NCBI GenBank assembly: GCA_002385465.1
Contig: DGDN01000070.1
Span: forward strand, 2,244-16,172
DNA from: Candidatus Fermentithermobacillaceae bacterium UBA3951
GTDB taxonomy: Bacteria > Bacillota > Sulfobacillia > Fermentithermobacillales > Fermentithermobacillaceae
Direction: 5' to 3'
Length of the DNA: 13,929 nucleotides
This document shows, piece by piece, positions 6,951-13,122 of this stretch (position 1 is the stretch's first letter; the number at the start of each line of letters is the position of its first letter). The notes under the pieces were generated by a model. The model was not told where the DNA came from. It did no database searches and saw only the letters and a list, made by a program, of their open reading frames with translations. Made by a program: the position numbers and the translations under genes.

Positions 6951-7163
6951 GGTGAACCTGCGGGAAATACCTCCACCTACGCATATGTCCCGCAGAATGC
7001 CCTCACCCGTGCAAGCATCTGCGAGAAACACCTCTGCCCCGTGCAAGCATCCGCGAGAAACGCCTCCACTGGTGCAAGCATCGATGAGGGACACCTCCAC
7101 CGGTGCACGCGTCGCCGGAAAAAGCACTCATCCGGTATGCGATGAGGGAAAAAAGCCTACCCG
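6951..7163. repeat. Seven degenerate tandem copies of a ~31-bp repeat
   Basis: Reading the plus strand, units begin near 6951, 6978, 7009, 7041, 7072, 7103 and 7135, with lengths of 27, 31, 32, 31, 31, 32 and 29 bases. The middle three units are very alike, starting GTGCAAGCATC, then a GAGAAA- or GAGGGA-type core, then a CCTC-rich end. The outer units are worn. The period is not a multiple of three and there are no unique spacers, so it is neither a protein repeat nor a CRISPR array. The last unit overlaps the stop codon of the DUF4015 gene. The array fills most of the 345-base gap before the cysteine-rich gene. Confidence 0.75.
7119..7146 (-). terminator. Possible intrinsic terminator after the stalked hydrolase
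   Basis: On the minus strand CTCATC (7146-7141) and GATGAG (7132-7127) form a 6-bp stem with an 8-base loop, followed by TGC and five T (7123-7119). It starts about 10 bases after the stop at 7157. The stem is only half GC, so termination may be partial. It lies inside the 31-bp repeat array. Confidence 0.4.
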
Positions 7164-8965
7164 GTACCCGGATTCTCAGAAGAGACCTCTACCTCAGGCA
7201 CATACTCCACGCCGTCGGTGTAGTAGTTGGCGGGGTTCCATAGCATGTAGGTCTTAATCCCGTGTTCGAAGGTCGCGCGGATCTGGCCCGAGACTTCTTC
7301 GGGGCCGTACTTTACGCGCATGGAGAAATCCTGGAGCCACGGACGTGTCTTCGACCTCAGGCCTTCCGACCTCTCGAGAGCTTCGGCCATGGCCTTGTAC
7401 ACCACTTCGTAAGGATGGGCTTCCGGCACCTGAAAACCGTAGATGCCAGGGTTGTAGTAGTGAGAAGGATAAACCATGGGGCACATAAAATCTACCGAAT
7501 CCGCGAGTTGCTCCCACTTGTGGCCGATACCCATGTCGTCGGAAGCGATTGTGGCAAAGCCGAAGATGTCGGCGCCCAAATATGCCTTGCCTTCTAGGGC
7601 CTCGCTCATATAGTCCAAGAAAGCAGCGATGCAGCCTCCGCGGGTCTCGTATTCCTCATACCCTGGCATGAGGACGGCCCCCGACTTCTCGAGCCCCCTG
7701 GCGCTGTCGGGAAACCGCACGTAGTCAAGCTGGATCTCGTGGAAGCCCATGTCCACCGCCCAAAGGGCGACGTCTCTCACGAACTCCCAGTTCTTCTTGT
7801 CATAAGGGTTCAGCCACAGCCGGCCGTCGCGGTCGCGCCAGAGGCTGCCGTCGGCGCGGCGGATGGCCCGCTCAGGTTCCTGCTGTGCGCGGTAGGGGTC
7901 CTGAAAAGCCACAATGCGGGCGATCATGTAGTAGTCCAGGTCGGCAAGGATCTCAATGAGGCCGGGTAGATGGCTGTAGCTTCCGGCCCGGGCGGGGATA
8001 TGCTCCGGCGGCCTAGTGGGAACGCGGCCGTTGTTGTCTTTGATGTCAATGACGAATGAGTTGAGCCCCTCGTGGGACCTCATGTACTTCATTATGGAAG
8101 CCATCCGCGATGGGGTACCAGCGGTATCCATCGTCAAGTACAGGGCGCGGGCAGAGAGGGCCATTTCCATAGGCGCCAGGGAGTCCGATTGATCGCCGGT
8201 CTGTCCGGGCTCCTTTAAGCCTCCCGACTGACCGGGCTCTCCTTTTTCCCCTGGCTGACCCGGTTCACCCGGCTCGCCGGACTGACTCGCTTCTCCTCTC
8301 GGCCCTTGTGGCCCATGCTCGCCGGATCCACCTGTCTCTCCGGTCGAACCGGTCTGGTCAGGCGTACCTTGGGCGCCTTGTTGCCCGGGCACACCTCCCT
8401 GGCCGAGACTACCCGTGTCGGTTCCCGTAACCCAGGCAACGGCCTTATCCAGGAGCCCTTGGTTGTATGCGGCCAAACCCGAGAGGGCCAAGACGAGGAA
8501 TATGGCGACCATCTCGCCCCACTTGGGACTACGCTTCTTCCTCCGGCGCCCCGGCGCCGTCACAGCAGTTGCTGCAACTTGAGCGCGCGCCCTCCTGGCG
8601 CCGGCGACCGCCGGTTCTATGTTCTCTGTTCCTGCGGCGGCAGTCGCAGCGACTTGGCTTCTTGCCCTGCCGGAGCGATTGCCCCTCGTCGCGGCGGGCT
8701 TTGAGGCGCGGGCTTTCCCGGTATCCGATACGGCAGCCTGAGACCCGGTGGTTTCGCTCTTCCCCGCATCGCCGCGGGGCCGCTTGCGAGCGGCCCGACG
8801 ACGAGAGGCCTGTTCACCGGAATTACCGTGCGCATTACCGGCCGGGCCGCGTGTCAAGCCTTCGCCGGAACTACGTGTTTCTTCCGTTGTGCCTTCCGGA
8901 CCAGTCAAGAGCTCAAGTTGTTCAACGAGGCTTGAATGCTTTCTCCGTTCTCTTCTCCCGGGCAT
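7157..8965 (-). CDS. Membrane-anchored collagen-stalk protein with DUF4015 putative glycoside hydrolase domain
   Basis: The protein has four parts (602 residues from the ATG at 8965). Residues 1-150 are a low-complexity tail rich in Arg, Ala and Ser, presumably cytoplasmic. One membrane helix follows at about 152-168 (MVAIFLVLALSGLAAYN). Residues 185-257 are a collagen-like Gly-X-Y stalk. Residues about 273-590 form a DUF4015-type (putative glycosyl hydrolase) barrel with FVIDIKDNNGRVP, IARIVAFQDPYRAQ, WLNPYDKKNWEFVRDVA, IQLDYVRFPD, DIFGF, CPMVYPSHY and MLWNPANYY. Asp/Glu pairs in such barrels usually give catalysis, but this family's activity is little known. A basic cluster before the helix predicts an outside location for the hydrolase. 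The 8965 start has GGGAG 8 bases upstream, and ATG at 8980 (five more residues) is an alternative. It follows cheX by about 110 bp. Confidence 0.9.
   Translation of the reverse strand: MPGRRERRKHSSLVEQLELLTGPEGTTEETRSSGEGLTRGPAGNAHGNSGEQASRRRAARKRPRGDAGKSETTGSQAAVSDTGKARASKPAATRGNRSGRARSQVAATAAAGTENIEPAVAGARRARAQVAATAVTAPGRRRKKRSPKWGEMVAIFLVLALSGLAAYNQGLLDKAVAWVTGTDTGSLGQGGVPGQQGAQGTPDQTGSTGETGGSGEHGPQGPRGEASQSGEPGEPGQPGEKGEPGQSGGLKEPGQTGDQSDSLAPMEMALSARALYLTMDTAGTPSRMASIMKYMRSHEGLNSFVIDIKDNNGRVPTRPPEHIPARAGSYSHLPGLIEILADLDYYMIARIVAFQDPYRAQQEPERAIRRADGSLWRDRDGRLWLNPYDKKNWEFVRDVALWAVDMGFHEIQLDYVRFPDSARGLEKSGAVLMPGYEEYETRGGCIAAFLDYMSEALEGKAYLGADIFGFATIASDDMGIGHKWEQLADSVDFMCPMVYPSHYYNPGIYGFQVPEAHPYEVVYKAMAEALERSEGLRSKTRPWLQDFSMRVKYGPEEVSGQIRATFEHGIKTYMLWNPANYYTDGVEYVPEVEVSSENPGTG
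8195..8413 (-). repeat. Collagen-like Gly-X-Y coding tract
   Basis: Numbering from the ATG at 8965, Gly falls every third residue from 185 to 257, in 22 of 25 positions. The three breaks are Asp203, Ser227 and Lys251, exactly 24 residues apart, so the tract is built of eight-triplet blocks. GEPGEPGQPGEKGEPG-type triplets, rich in Pro, Gln, Glu and Thr, suit a triple helix held by polar side chains without hydroxyproline. Confidence 0.85.
8462..8512 (-). other. Transmembrane helix of the stalked hydrolase
   Basis: About 17 apolar residues follow the positive cluster RRRKKRSPK. Under the positive-inside rule this puts the long N-terminal tail in the cytoplasm and the stalk and hydrolase outside. 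Confidence 0.75.
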
Positions 8966-8973
8966 CCGCCAAA

Positions 8974-8978
8974 CTCCC
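8974..8978 (-). promoter_or_regulatory. Ribosome binding site of the stalked hydrolase gene
   Basis: GGGAG on the minus strand, 8 bases before the ATG at 8965. It supports that start over the ATG at 8980, whose upstream sequence has only a weak GGAA. Confidence 0.4.
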
Positions 8979-9020
8979 ATCCGGTTCCAATTGACCTGCT
9001 AGACAACACTTGTGTCGGAA

Positions 9021-9059
9021 GATCCTTCTTGGATCGACGGATAAACACCTGCCGGTGTT
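9021..9059 (-). other. Two small tandem hairpins between cheX and the hydrolase gene
   Basis: In the 110-base gap, AACACC (9044-9049) pairs perfectly with GGTGTT (9054-9059) around four bases, and GATCC (9021-9025) pairs with GGATC (9031-9035) around five. Neither is followed by a T run on the minus strand. They could lower read-through, or mark an RNA processing point, between the chemotaxis genes and the hydrolase gene. No convincing promoter was seen in the gap. Confidence 0.4.
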
Positions 9060-9090
9060 CCATTTTCCCGGGTATCGCACGTTAAACGGA

Positions 9091-9564
9091 CTATTTTCGT
9101 TTGTAGTAGCGTAGTGCCACCGAGATCTCCATGAGCCCGACGGGAAGCTCTATCGGGATGACCAATCGCTGGATATCAACCGTCGATATCATTACGCCTT
9201 TCCCGGCGATGATCGTAGGCGGGGTGAGCTTACAGATATATCCGTGTTCCTCCAACCCTGCGGCCGCCTGACCGGTGATGATGTTCCCCATTTCCGCGAT
9301 GGATGACTCGGCGAGCTCGTTGAAGACCGGGACCACGTCGTCCAAGAGGGCAGAGGCGATGGCCTTGGCAACCTTCTCCGACATGCTGTAGATGACGATT
9401 CCTTCGGCGTCTCCGGCGACACCCAGGGCCACGTTGATCTCGCCCTGAGTGGCCTTGGAGGTCTCAAGTCTGAGCTGCCCCCTCGTCACCTCCATACGGA
9501 CCTCGTCCTGGAGGAACTTGTAAGCCGACTCGACGAAAGGATTCACTAGTCCAGCTTTCAACAT
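9091..9564 (-). CDS. cheX: CheX-type CheY-P phosphatase
   Basis: This 157-residue protein matches the CheX/CheC/FliY phosphatase family, which removes phosphate from CheY-P to reset the chemotaxis signal in the cytoplasm. Length and layout fit CheX, usually about 155 residues. VNPFVESAYKFLQ (7-19) is the typical N-terminal helix. SSIAEMGNIITGQAAAGLEE (87-106) holds the catalytic pair Glu91 and Asn94, and LTPPTIIAGKG (113-123) follows as expected. Only one active motif is present, as in CheX. The ATG at 9564 has a strong AGGAGGT site, and the stop of cheR (TAG, 9580-9578) begins that site, so the two genes are probably coupled. It is the second phosphatase in this operon, besides the CheC-like protein. 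Confidence 0.88.
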   Translation of the reverse strand: MLKAGLVNPFVESAYKFLQDEVRMEVTRGQLRLETSKATQGEINVALGVAGDAEGIVIYSMSEKVAKAIASALLDDVVPVFNELAESSIAEMGNIITGQAAAGLEEHGYICKLTPPTIIAGKGVMISTVDIQRLVIPIELPVGLMEISVALRYYKRK

Positions 9565-9577
9565 AAGATATTACCTC

Positions 9578-10393
9578 CTAACTTCGCTGGTAAAAGAACG
9601 GATGTATTTGATTTAGTCCGTAAGACGCCGGGTTGAAAACAGGTTCAGTGGCGCCCGTAAACAAGATGCCCCCGCGCCTCAGAGAAGCGGCCAGACCTCG
9701 CAAAACCCTCTGTTTCCCTTGGTCGGTAAAGTAGATGAGAACATTCCTGCAAACTGCCAGATCGAGATCCCGCGGATACTCATCGGTCAAGAGGTTCCCC
9801 CGCTCGAACGAGACTGCCCGCCTGAGGATCTCCCGAACCCTGTATCCTTCCGGGTGTGGCTTAAAGTACCGCGAGAGATGAAACGTGCTGAGGCCCTTCA
9901 CCTCTTCGCTTGAGTAAACCCCCGCCCTTGCTTTCTCGATGCTGGCTTCGTCTATGTCGGTCCCCAGGACCTTCGGCAAACCGCCGGCCTCAAGCACGCT
10001 GATGGCGAGGGAGTAAGCCTCCTGGCCGGCCGATGAACCCGCGCTCCAGATCCGGACAGGCTGACCGTTTCTGTACGCCACGATTGGAGGAAGTATTGAT
10101 TCCCGAAGGATTTTCCACTGCTCGGGGTTGCGGAAAAACTCCGATACGTTGATCGTGATGAAATCGAGAAGCGCTTTGAGCTTCTGCTCATCCTTCTGAA
10201 CCGCAACAGAAAACGTGTAGAAATCGGGGTACCCATGGCGGTTACGATAGTTCTGGAGCCGCCTGTGCATCTGCCGTGACTTGTACGAGGAAAGGTCAAT
10301 CCCCGTAAGCTTCCTGAGCCTCATACAGAAGTGAACGTAGTCGGCTCCGTAGGCACGAATATCATCACTGGGATCTACGAGTTCCTTCGCCAC
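9578..10393 (-). CDS. cheR: Chemotaxis receptor methyltransferase CheR
   Basis: This 271-residue CheR uses S-adenosylmethionine to methylate glutamates on chemoreceptors. The N-terminal all-alpha domain (about 15-75) is followed by VSEFFRNPEQW (83-93), the SAM loop RIWSAGSSAGQEAYSLA (114-130), GTDIDEASIEKAR (144-156), CRNVLIYF (215-222) and FTGATEPVF (245-253). The usual loop consensus AGCxTGEEPYS reads AGSSAGQEAYS here, with Cys to Ser, Thr to Ala, Glu to Gln and Pro to Ala changes. The fold is intact, but SAM affinity may differ. The GTG at 10393 is the only start in frame after a stop codon, with GAGAGGA upstream. The gene lies 38 bases after cheB. There is no C-terminal TPR domain or pentapeptide-binding extension. 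Confidence 0.95.
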   Translation of the reverse strand: MAKELVDPSDDIRAYGADYVHFCMRLRKLTGIDLSSYKSRQMHRRLQNYRNRHGYPDFYTFSVAVQKDEQKLKALLDFITINVSEFFRNPEQWKILRESILPPIVAYRNGQPVRIWSAGSSAGQEAYSLAISVLEAGGLPKVLGTDIDEASIEKARAGVYSSEEVKGLSTFHLSRYFKPHPEGYRVREILRRAVSFERGNLLTDEYPRDLDLAVCRNVLIYFTDQGKQRVLRGLAASLRRGGILFTGATEPVFNPASYGLNQIHPFFYQRS

Positions 10394-10431
10394 TTCCGCT
10401 TCCTCTCCACCATGCGGTTATGTATTTATCC

Positions 10432-11532
10432 TCAGAATGAGTGCGAAAAACCGGCTATCTCTCCTGCGATCTGGCCGATAGGCAACATCTTGTCGGCAAT
10501 CCCCAGTTCATAGCAAGCTCTCGGCATACCCCATACAACCGAAGTGCTCTCATCCTGCACGACCACTTTGGCGCCGCGATCTTTCGCCTTCCTCGCTCCT
10601 TGGGCGCCGTCGCTTCCCATCCCCGAAAGGATGACTACCATGAGCCTGTTTCCGTATATGTAAGCCACATCGGCGAGGGTTACGTCTACCGCCGGTCTCA
10701 CGCCGTGGACGGGAGGTCCGTTGTCTCTGGAAACCCTGGGACTCCTACCGTTATCGTCCTGGAAGACTCTGAGATGATGCCCTCCCGGCGCTACAAGGAT
10801 CTCCCCTGCCCGGATGAGGTCTCCGTCGGACGCTTCCCGAACCGGAAGCGCAGAAACCGTGTCCAGTCTCCTGGCCATGGAGGCCGTAAACCCCGCGGGC
10901 ATGTGCTGGCAGACTATTACGCCTGACCCTAGGTCTCCGGGTAGGCCAGGCACCAGCTCTTCAAGCGCTTGCGGACCGCCGGCCGAGGCGCCGATAACGA
11001 CGAGAGACCCTGCGTCGCGAGAAGCCTTTGGATCGGTTGACACCGCTTGTCTGCTTGTACGCTCGGCCGCCTTCGCGTGCGCGGCCACCGGTTCTTCCCT
11101 AACACGGGGCTTTGCGGAAGCCGCCGCCAGCACTTTCCGGCACAGTTCTTCCGCCGCTTTATCCAGCTCAAACCCCGAAGTCGGCTTGGGGAGGAAGTCG
11201 ACGGCTCCCAACGAAAGGGCTTCCAACGTAACTTGTGCGCCCTTGTGTGTGAGCGATGAGAACATGACGACCGGAACAGGCCTCTGGGCCATCATCACTC
11301 TTAGAGCCGACAATCCGTCCACCCGAGGCATCTCCACGTCCAGGACGACTACATCGGGCATAACCTGTCTGTTCTTCTCGACTGCCTCAAGCCCGTCTCG
11401 GGCTTCTGCGACAACTTGTATCCGAGGGTGCCGTCCGAGAGCACGCCGCAGCATATGCCTCATGAACACGGAGTCATCCGCAATGAGGACAGATACCGTC
11501 TTAGAAGTGTTTCCTCTCAGCCATTCGGGCAC
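10432..11532 (-). CDS. cheB: Chemotaxis response regulator methylesterase/deamidase CheB
   Basis: This 366-residue CheB removes methyl groups from receptor glutamates and is activated by CheA through phosphorylation. The receiver domain (about 13-122) has the acidic pair Asp19-Asp20, the phospho-acceptor Asp65 (VVLDVEMP), Ser92/93 and Lys116. An Ala/Lys-rich linker spans 130-172. The methylesterase domain has the catalytic Ser183 in GASAGGPQAL, His210 in CQHMPAGF and Asp308 in GMGSDGA. The only sensible start is the GTG at 11532, inside the 3' end of cheY (16-base overlap), since the next start codons fall within the receiver domain. Translational coupling to cheY is likely. Confidence 0.96.
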   Translation of the reverse strand: MPEWLRGNTSKTVSVLIADDSVFMRHMLRRALGRHPRIQVVAEARDGLEAVEKNRQVMPDVVVLDVEMPRVDGLSALRVMMAQRPVPVVMFSSLTHKGAQVTLEALSLGAVDFLPKPTSGFELDKAAEELCRKVLAAASAKPRVREEPVAAHAKAAERTSRQAVSTDPKASRDAGSLVVIGASAGGPQALEELVPGLPGDLGSGVIVCQHMPAGFTASMARRLDTVSALPVREASDGDLIRAGEILVAPGGHHLRVFQDDNGRSPRVSRDNGPPVHGVRPAVDVTLADVAYIYGNRLMVVILSGMGSDGAQGARKAKDRGAKVVVQDESTSVVWGMPRACYELGIADKMLPIGQIAGEIAGFSHSF

Positions 11533-11879
11533 AGTCTTTTCACTGCCTCGAGAAGCTTCTCAGCCTGGAACGGCTTTACGACGAAATCCTTGGCACCCGC
11601 CCTAATGGCTTCCAACACCATGCTCCTTTGCCCGAGAGCAGTGACCATTATCACCTTGGCCTCACTGTCAAAGGCTCTTATGTTCTTTACCGCATCAATG
11701 CCGTCCATGACGGGCATGGTGATGTCCATGAGCACCAGATCCGGCCGTTCAGCCTTGTATGTCTCTACTGCTTCCGCCCCGTTTGAAGCCTCAACTACCT
11801 CGTACCCTTCCTGAATGAGCAGTTTAGAGGCTTTAGTGCGCATGAACATGGCATCGTCGACAACCAAAACCTTAGGCAA
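11517..11879 (-). CDS. cheY: Chemotaxis response regulator CheY
   Basis: This 120-residue single-domain receiver carries the signal from CheA to the flagellar motor switch. Key residues are all present: Asp8-Asp9 (VVDDAMFMR), the phospho-acceptor Asp52 (LVLMDITMP), Thr80 (IMVTALGQ) and Lys102 (VVKPFQ). No output domain is attached, and its place among che genes supports CheY rather than Spo0F. The start is a TTG at 11879 with GTGAGG a few bases upstream. No ATG or GTG lies early enough in frame to keep the first strand. It begins 49 bases after cheD and its end overlaps cheB by 16 bases. Confidence 0.95.
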   Translation of the reverse strand: MPKVLVVDDAMFMRTKASKLLIQEGYEVVEASNGAEAVETYKAERPDLVLMDITMPVMDGIDAVKNIRAFDSEAKVIMVTALGQRSMVLEAIRAGAKDFVVKPFQAEKLLEAVKRLCPNG

Positions 11880-11928
11880 CCTTCCTCACCCCTTCGCTAT
11901 GGCCTCATTGCCCATGGAGATTGTCTCT

Positions 11929-12450
11929 CTATATCTCCCTTTCTCCGCGCGAGACCGAATACACGGTGGCTCGTCCCTCGCCGACATAGAGCCTCATGGT
12001 CCGGCCGTAGTCTCCGCCAACATCCTTCCTGGGCTCAGGGAGGCCGAGTCGCTCAATAGCCTCGCTCACGGCCCGGATGTTGGCCGTTCCAATATCGCCG
12101 CCCGGTAAAGTAAACCCGGGAATGACGTGGGCTCCCCCTGCCATCCGCACCATCATCCTCGACGGTTCGGCTCCGATGGCAGTAAGGCATCGCACCGCGT
12201 ACTCGACTGCGGTATCTGCGTACTTGCCCGGTTTTTCAAATCGAGGGGTCAAGCCGGCATCCACACCGTTCTTCGGCGATTTCCTGCCCCTCGATGATGG
12301 CAACATTACGTGGGCCATCGCCCCGGCCCTTAAGACGGGGTCCCACAACGCAACCCCCACACAGGAACCGAGTGAGAACGCCACCAGGACATCCTCAGGC
12401 AAGACCGACCACTTAACCTCAGCAAGGCCAACTACCAGCGAATCAGACAT
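11929..12450 (-). CDS. cheD: Chemoreceptor glutamine deamidase CheD
   Basis: This 173-residue CheD deamidates glutamines on chemoreceptors and, in Bacillus and Thermotoga, also binds CheC and boosts its phosphatase activity. SLGSCVGVALWD (26-37) carries the nucleophile Cys30, GAMAHVMLP (43-51) carries His47, MAGGAHV and GGDIGTANI form conserved loops, and DVGGDYGRTMRLYV (143-156) closes the family pattern. In Thermotoga CheD a Thr six residues before the Cys is thought to complete the triad. Here that position is Ala24. It starts 4 bases after the CheC-like gene, fitting the known CheC-CheD partnership, and is followed by cheY. Confidence 0.95.
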   Translation of the reverse strand: MSDSLVVGLAEVKWSVLPEDVLVAFSLGSCVGVALWDPVLRAGAMAHVMLPSSRGRKSPKNGVDAGLTPRFEKPGKYADTAVEYAVRCLTAIGAEPSRMMVRMAGGAHVIPGFTLPGGDIGTANIRAVSEAIERLGLPEPRKDVGGDYGRTMRLYVGEGRATVYSVSRGEREI

Positions 12451-12454
12451 CCGA

Positions 12455-13057
12455 CTACTCCGTCATCTGTGATGTACCCTGGAAACCACCCATCCTGGGT
12501 AGAAACACGATTTCAAAAGACGCCTGCTCTTCATCAAGAGTGGCTTTCATGTAAGCCACGTAAGTTGAGTCTCCGTCCAACCCTGCGTAAGCCGTGGCGG
12601 AACTAAGCACGGCTCCGGCCATCTCCCGTATGATCACAGGAGGTATGGGCAGGATTTTGATCTCGAAACCATCGGCCACCTTGTTGAGGACGGCCGAACC
12701 GACTACGTTGGCTATCTCTCCAATAAGCGACTCAAGAAGGTCGGGGCTCCTTTGGCCCGAAATGGGGCCCAAGACGTGAGGCGCCAGGAGGCCCGCCAGT
12801 TTCTCGGCCGACTCGGGTCTGAAAAGCATCAGGAGCTGCCCCTCGACGTCTCCGCCGAAAGTCACGTAGGAACTCAACACAACCTCTTCCGGCGGGCCGG
12901 AGAGGAGCGGCACCTTGTTGAGCTCAACATAATCGCTCCGGACCGCGGCCAGCCTGAGTGGTCTCCCTGTGTAAGCCGAGAGGATCTCCCGGGCGCTTTC
13001 CAACCCGAGAACGGCCGACTCGTGAAACCGCGCGTACTCCAGCGTTTTTCCTCCCAT
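12455..13057 (-). CDS. cheC: CheC-like CheY-P phosphatase
   Basis: A 200-residue member of the CheC/CheX/FliY family. The active motif is near the middle: SLIGEIANVVGSAVLN (110-125), with Glu114 and Asn117, and the downstream prolines in ILPIPPVI (135-142). CheC proteins usually carry two such motifs. The equivalent N-terminal helix here (HESAVLGLESAREILSAYTG, 12-31) lacks the Asn, so only one site should work. PEEVVLSSYVTFGGDVEGQLLMLF is the typical strand pair. The name CheC is favoured by its position next to cheD, but a CheX-like or FliY-like relative is possible. ATG at 13057 has GGAGGA 4 bases upstream. It follows cheA by 65 bases. Confidence 0.8.
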   Translation of the reverse strand: MGGKTLEYARFHESAVLGLESAREILSAYTGRPLRLAAVRSDYVELNKVPLLSGPPEEVVLSSYVTFGGDVEGQLLMLFRPESAEKLAGLLAPHVLGPISGQRSPDLLESLIGEIANVVGSAVLNKVADGFEIKILPIPPVIIREMAGAVLSSATAYAGLDGDSTYVAYMKATLDEEQASFEIVFLPRMGGFQGTSQMTE

Positions 13058-13122
13058 GACTCCTCCGTTCAGATGTAAGTCAACTCCCGGCGACTCTGTT
13101 GGATCTTCTAGGGACCCGGCCT

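Noticed and set aside
6867..7127. Small 86-codon frame on the minus strand within the repeat array
   Set aside because: The repeat period of about 31 bases shifts frame at every unit, so the translation is not a true protein repeat, and the ribosome binding site is weak.
6951..7163. CRISPR array
   Set aside because: Units follow each other with no unique spacers, the repeat is degenerate, and no cas genes are present.
8215..8439. Alternative minus-strand frame across the collagen-like tract
   Set aside because: It is a frame-shifted reading of the Gly-X-Y coding repeat, and the main frame has the domain structure.
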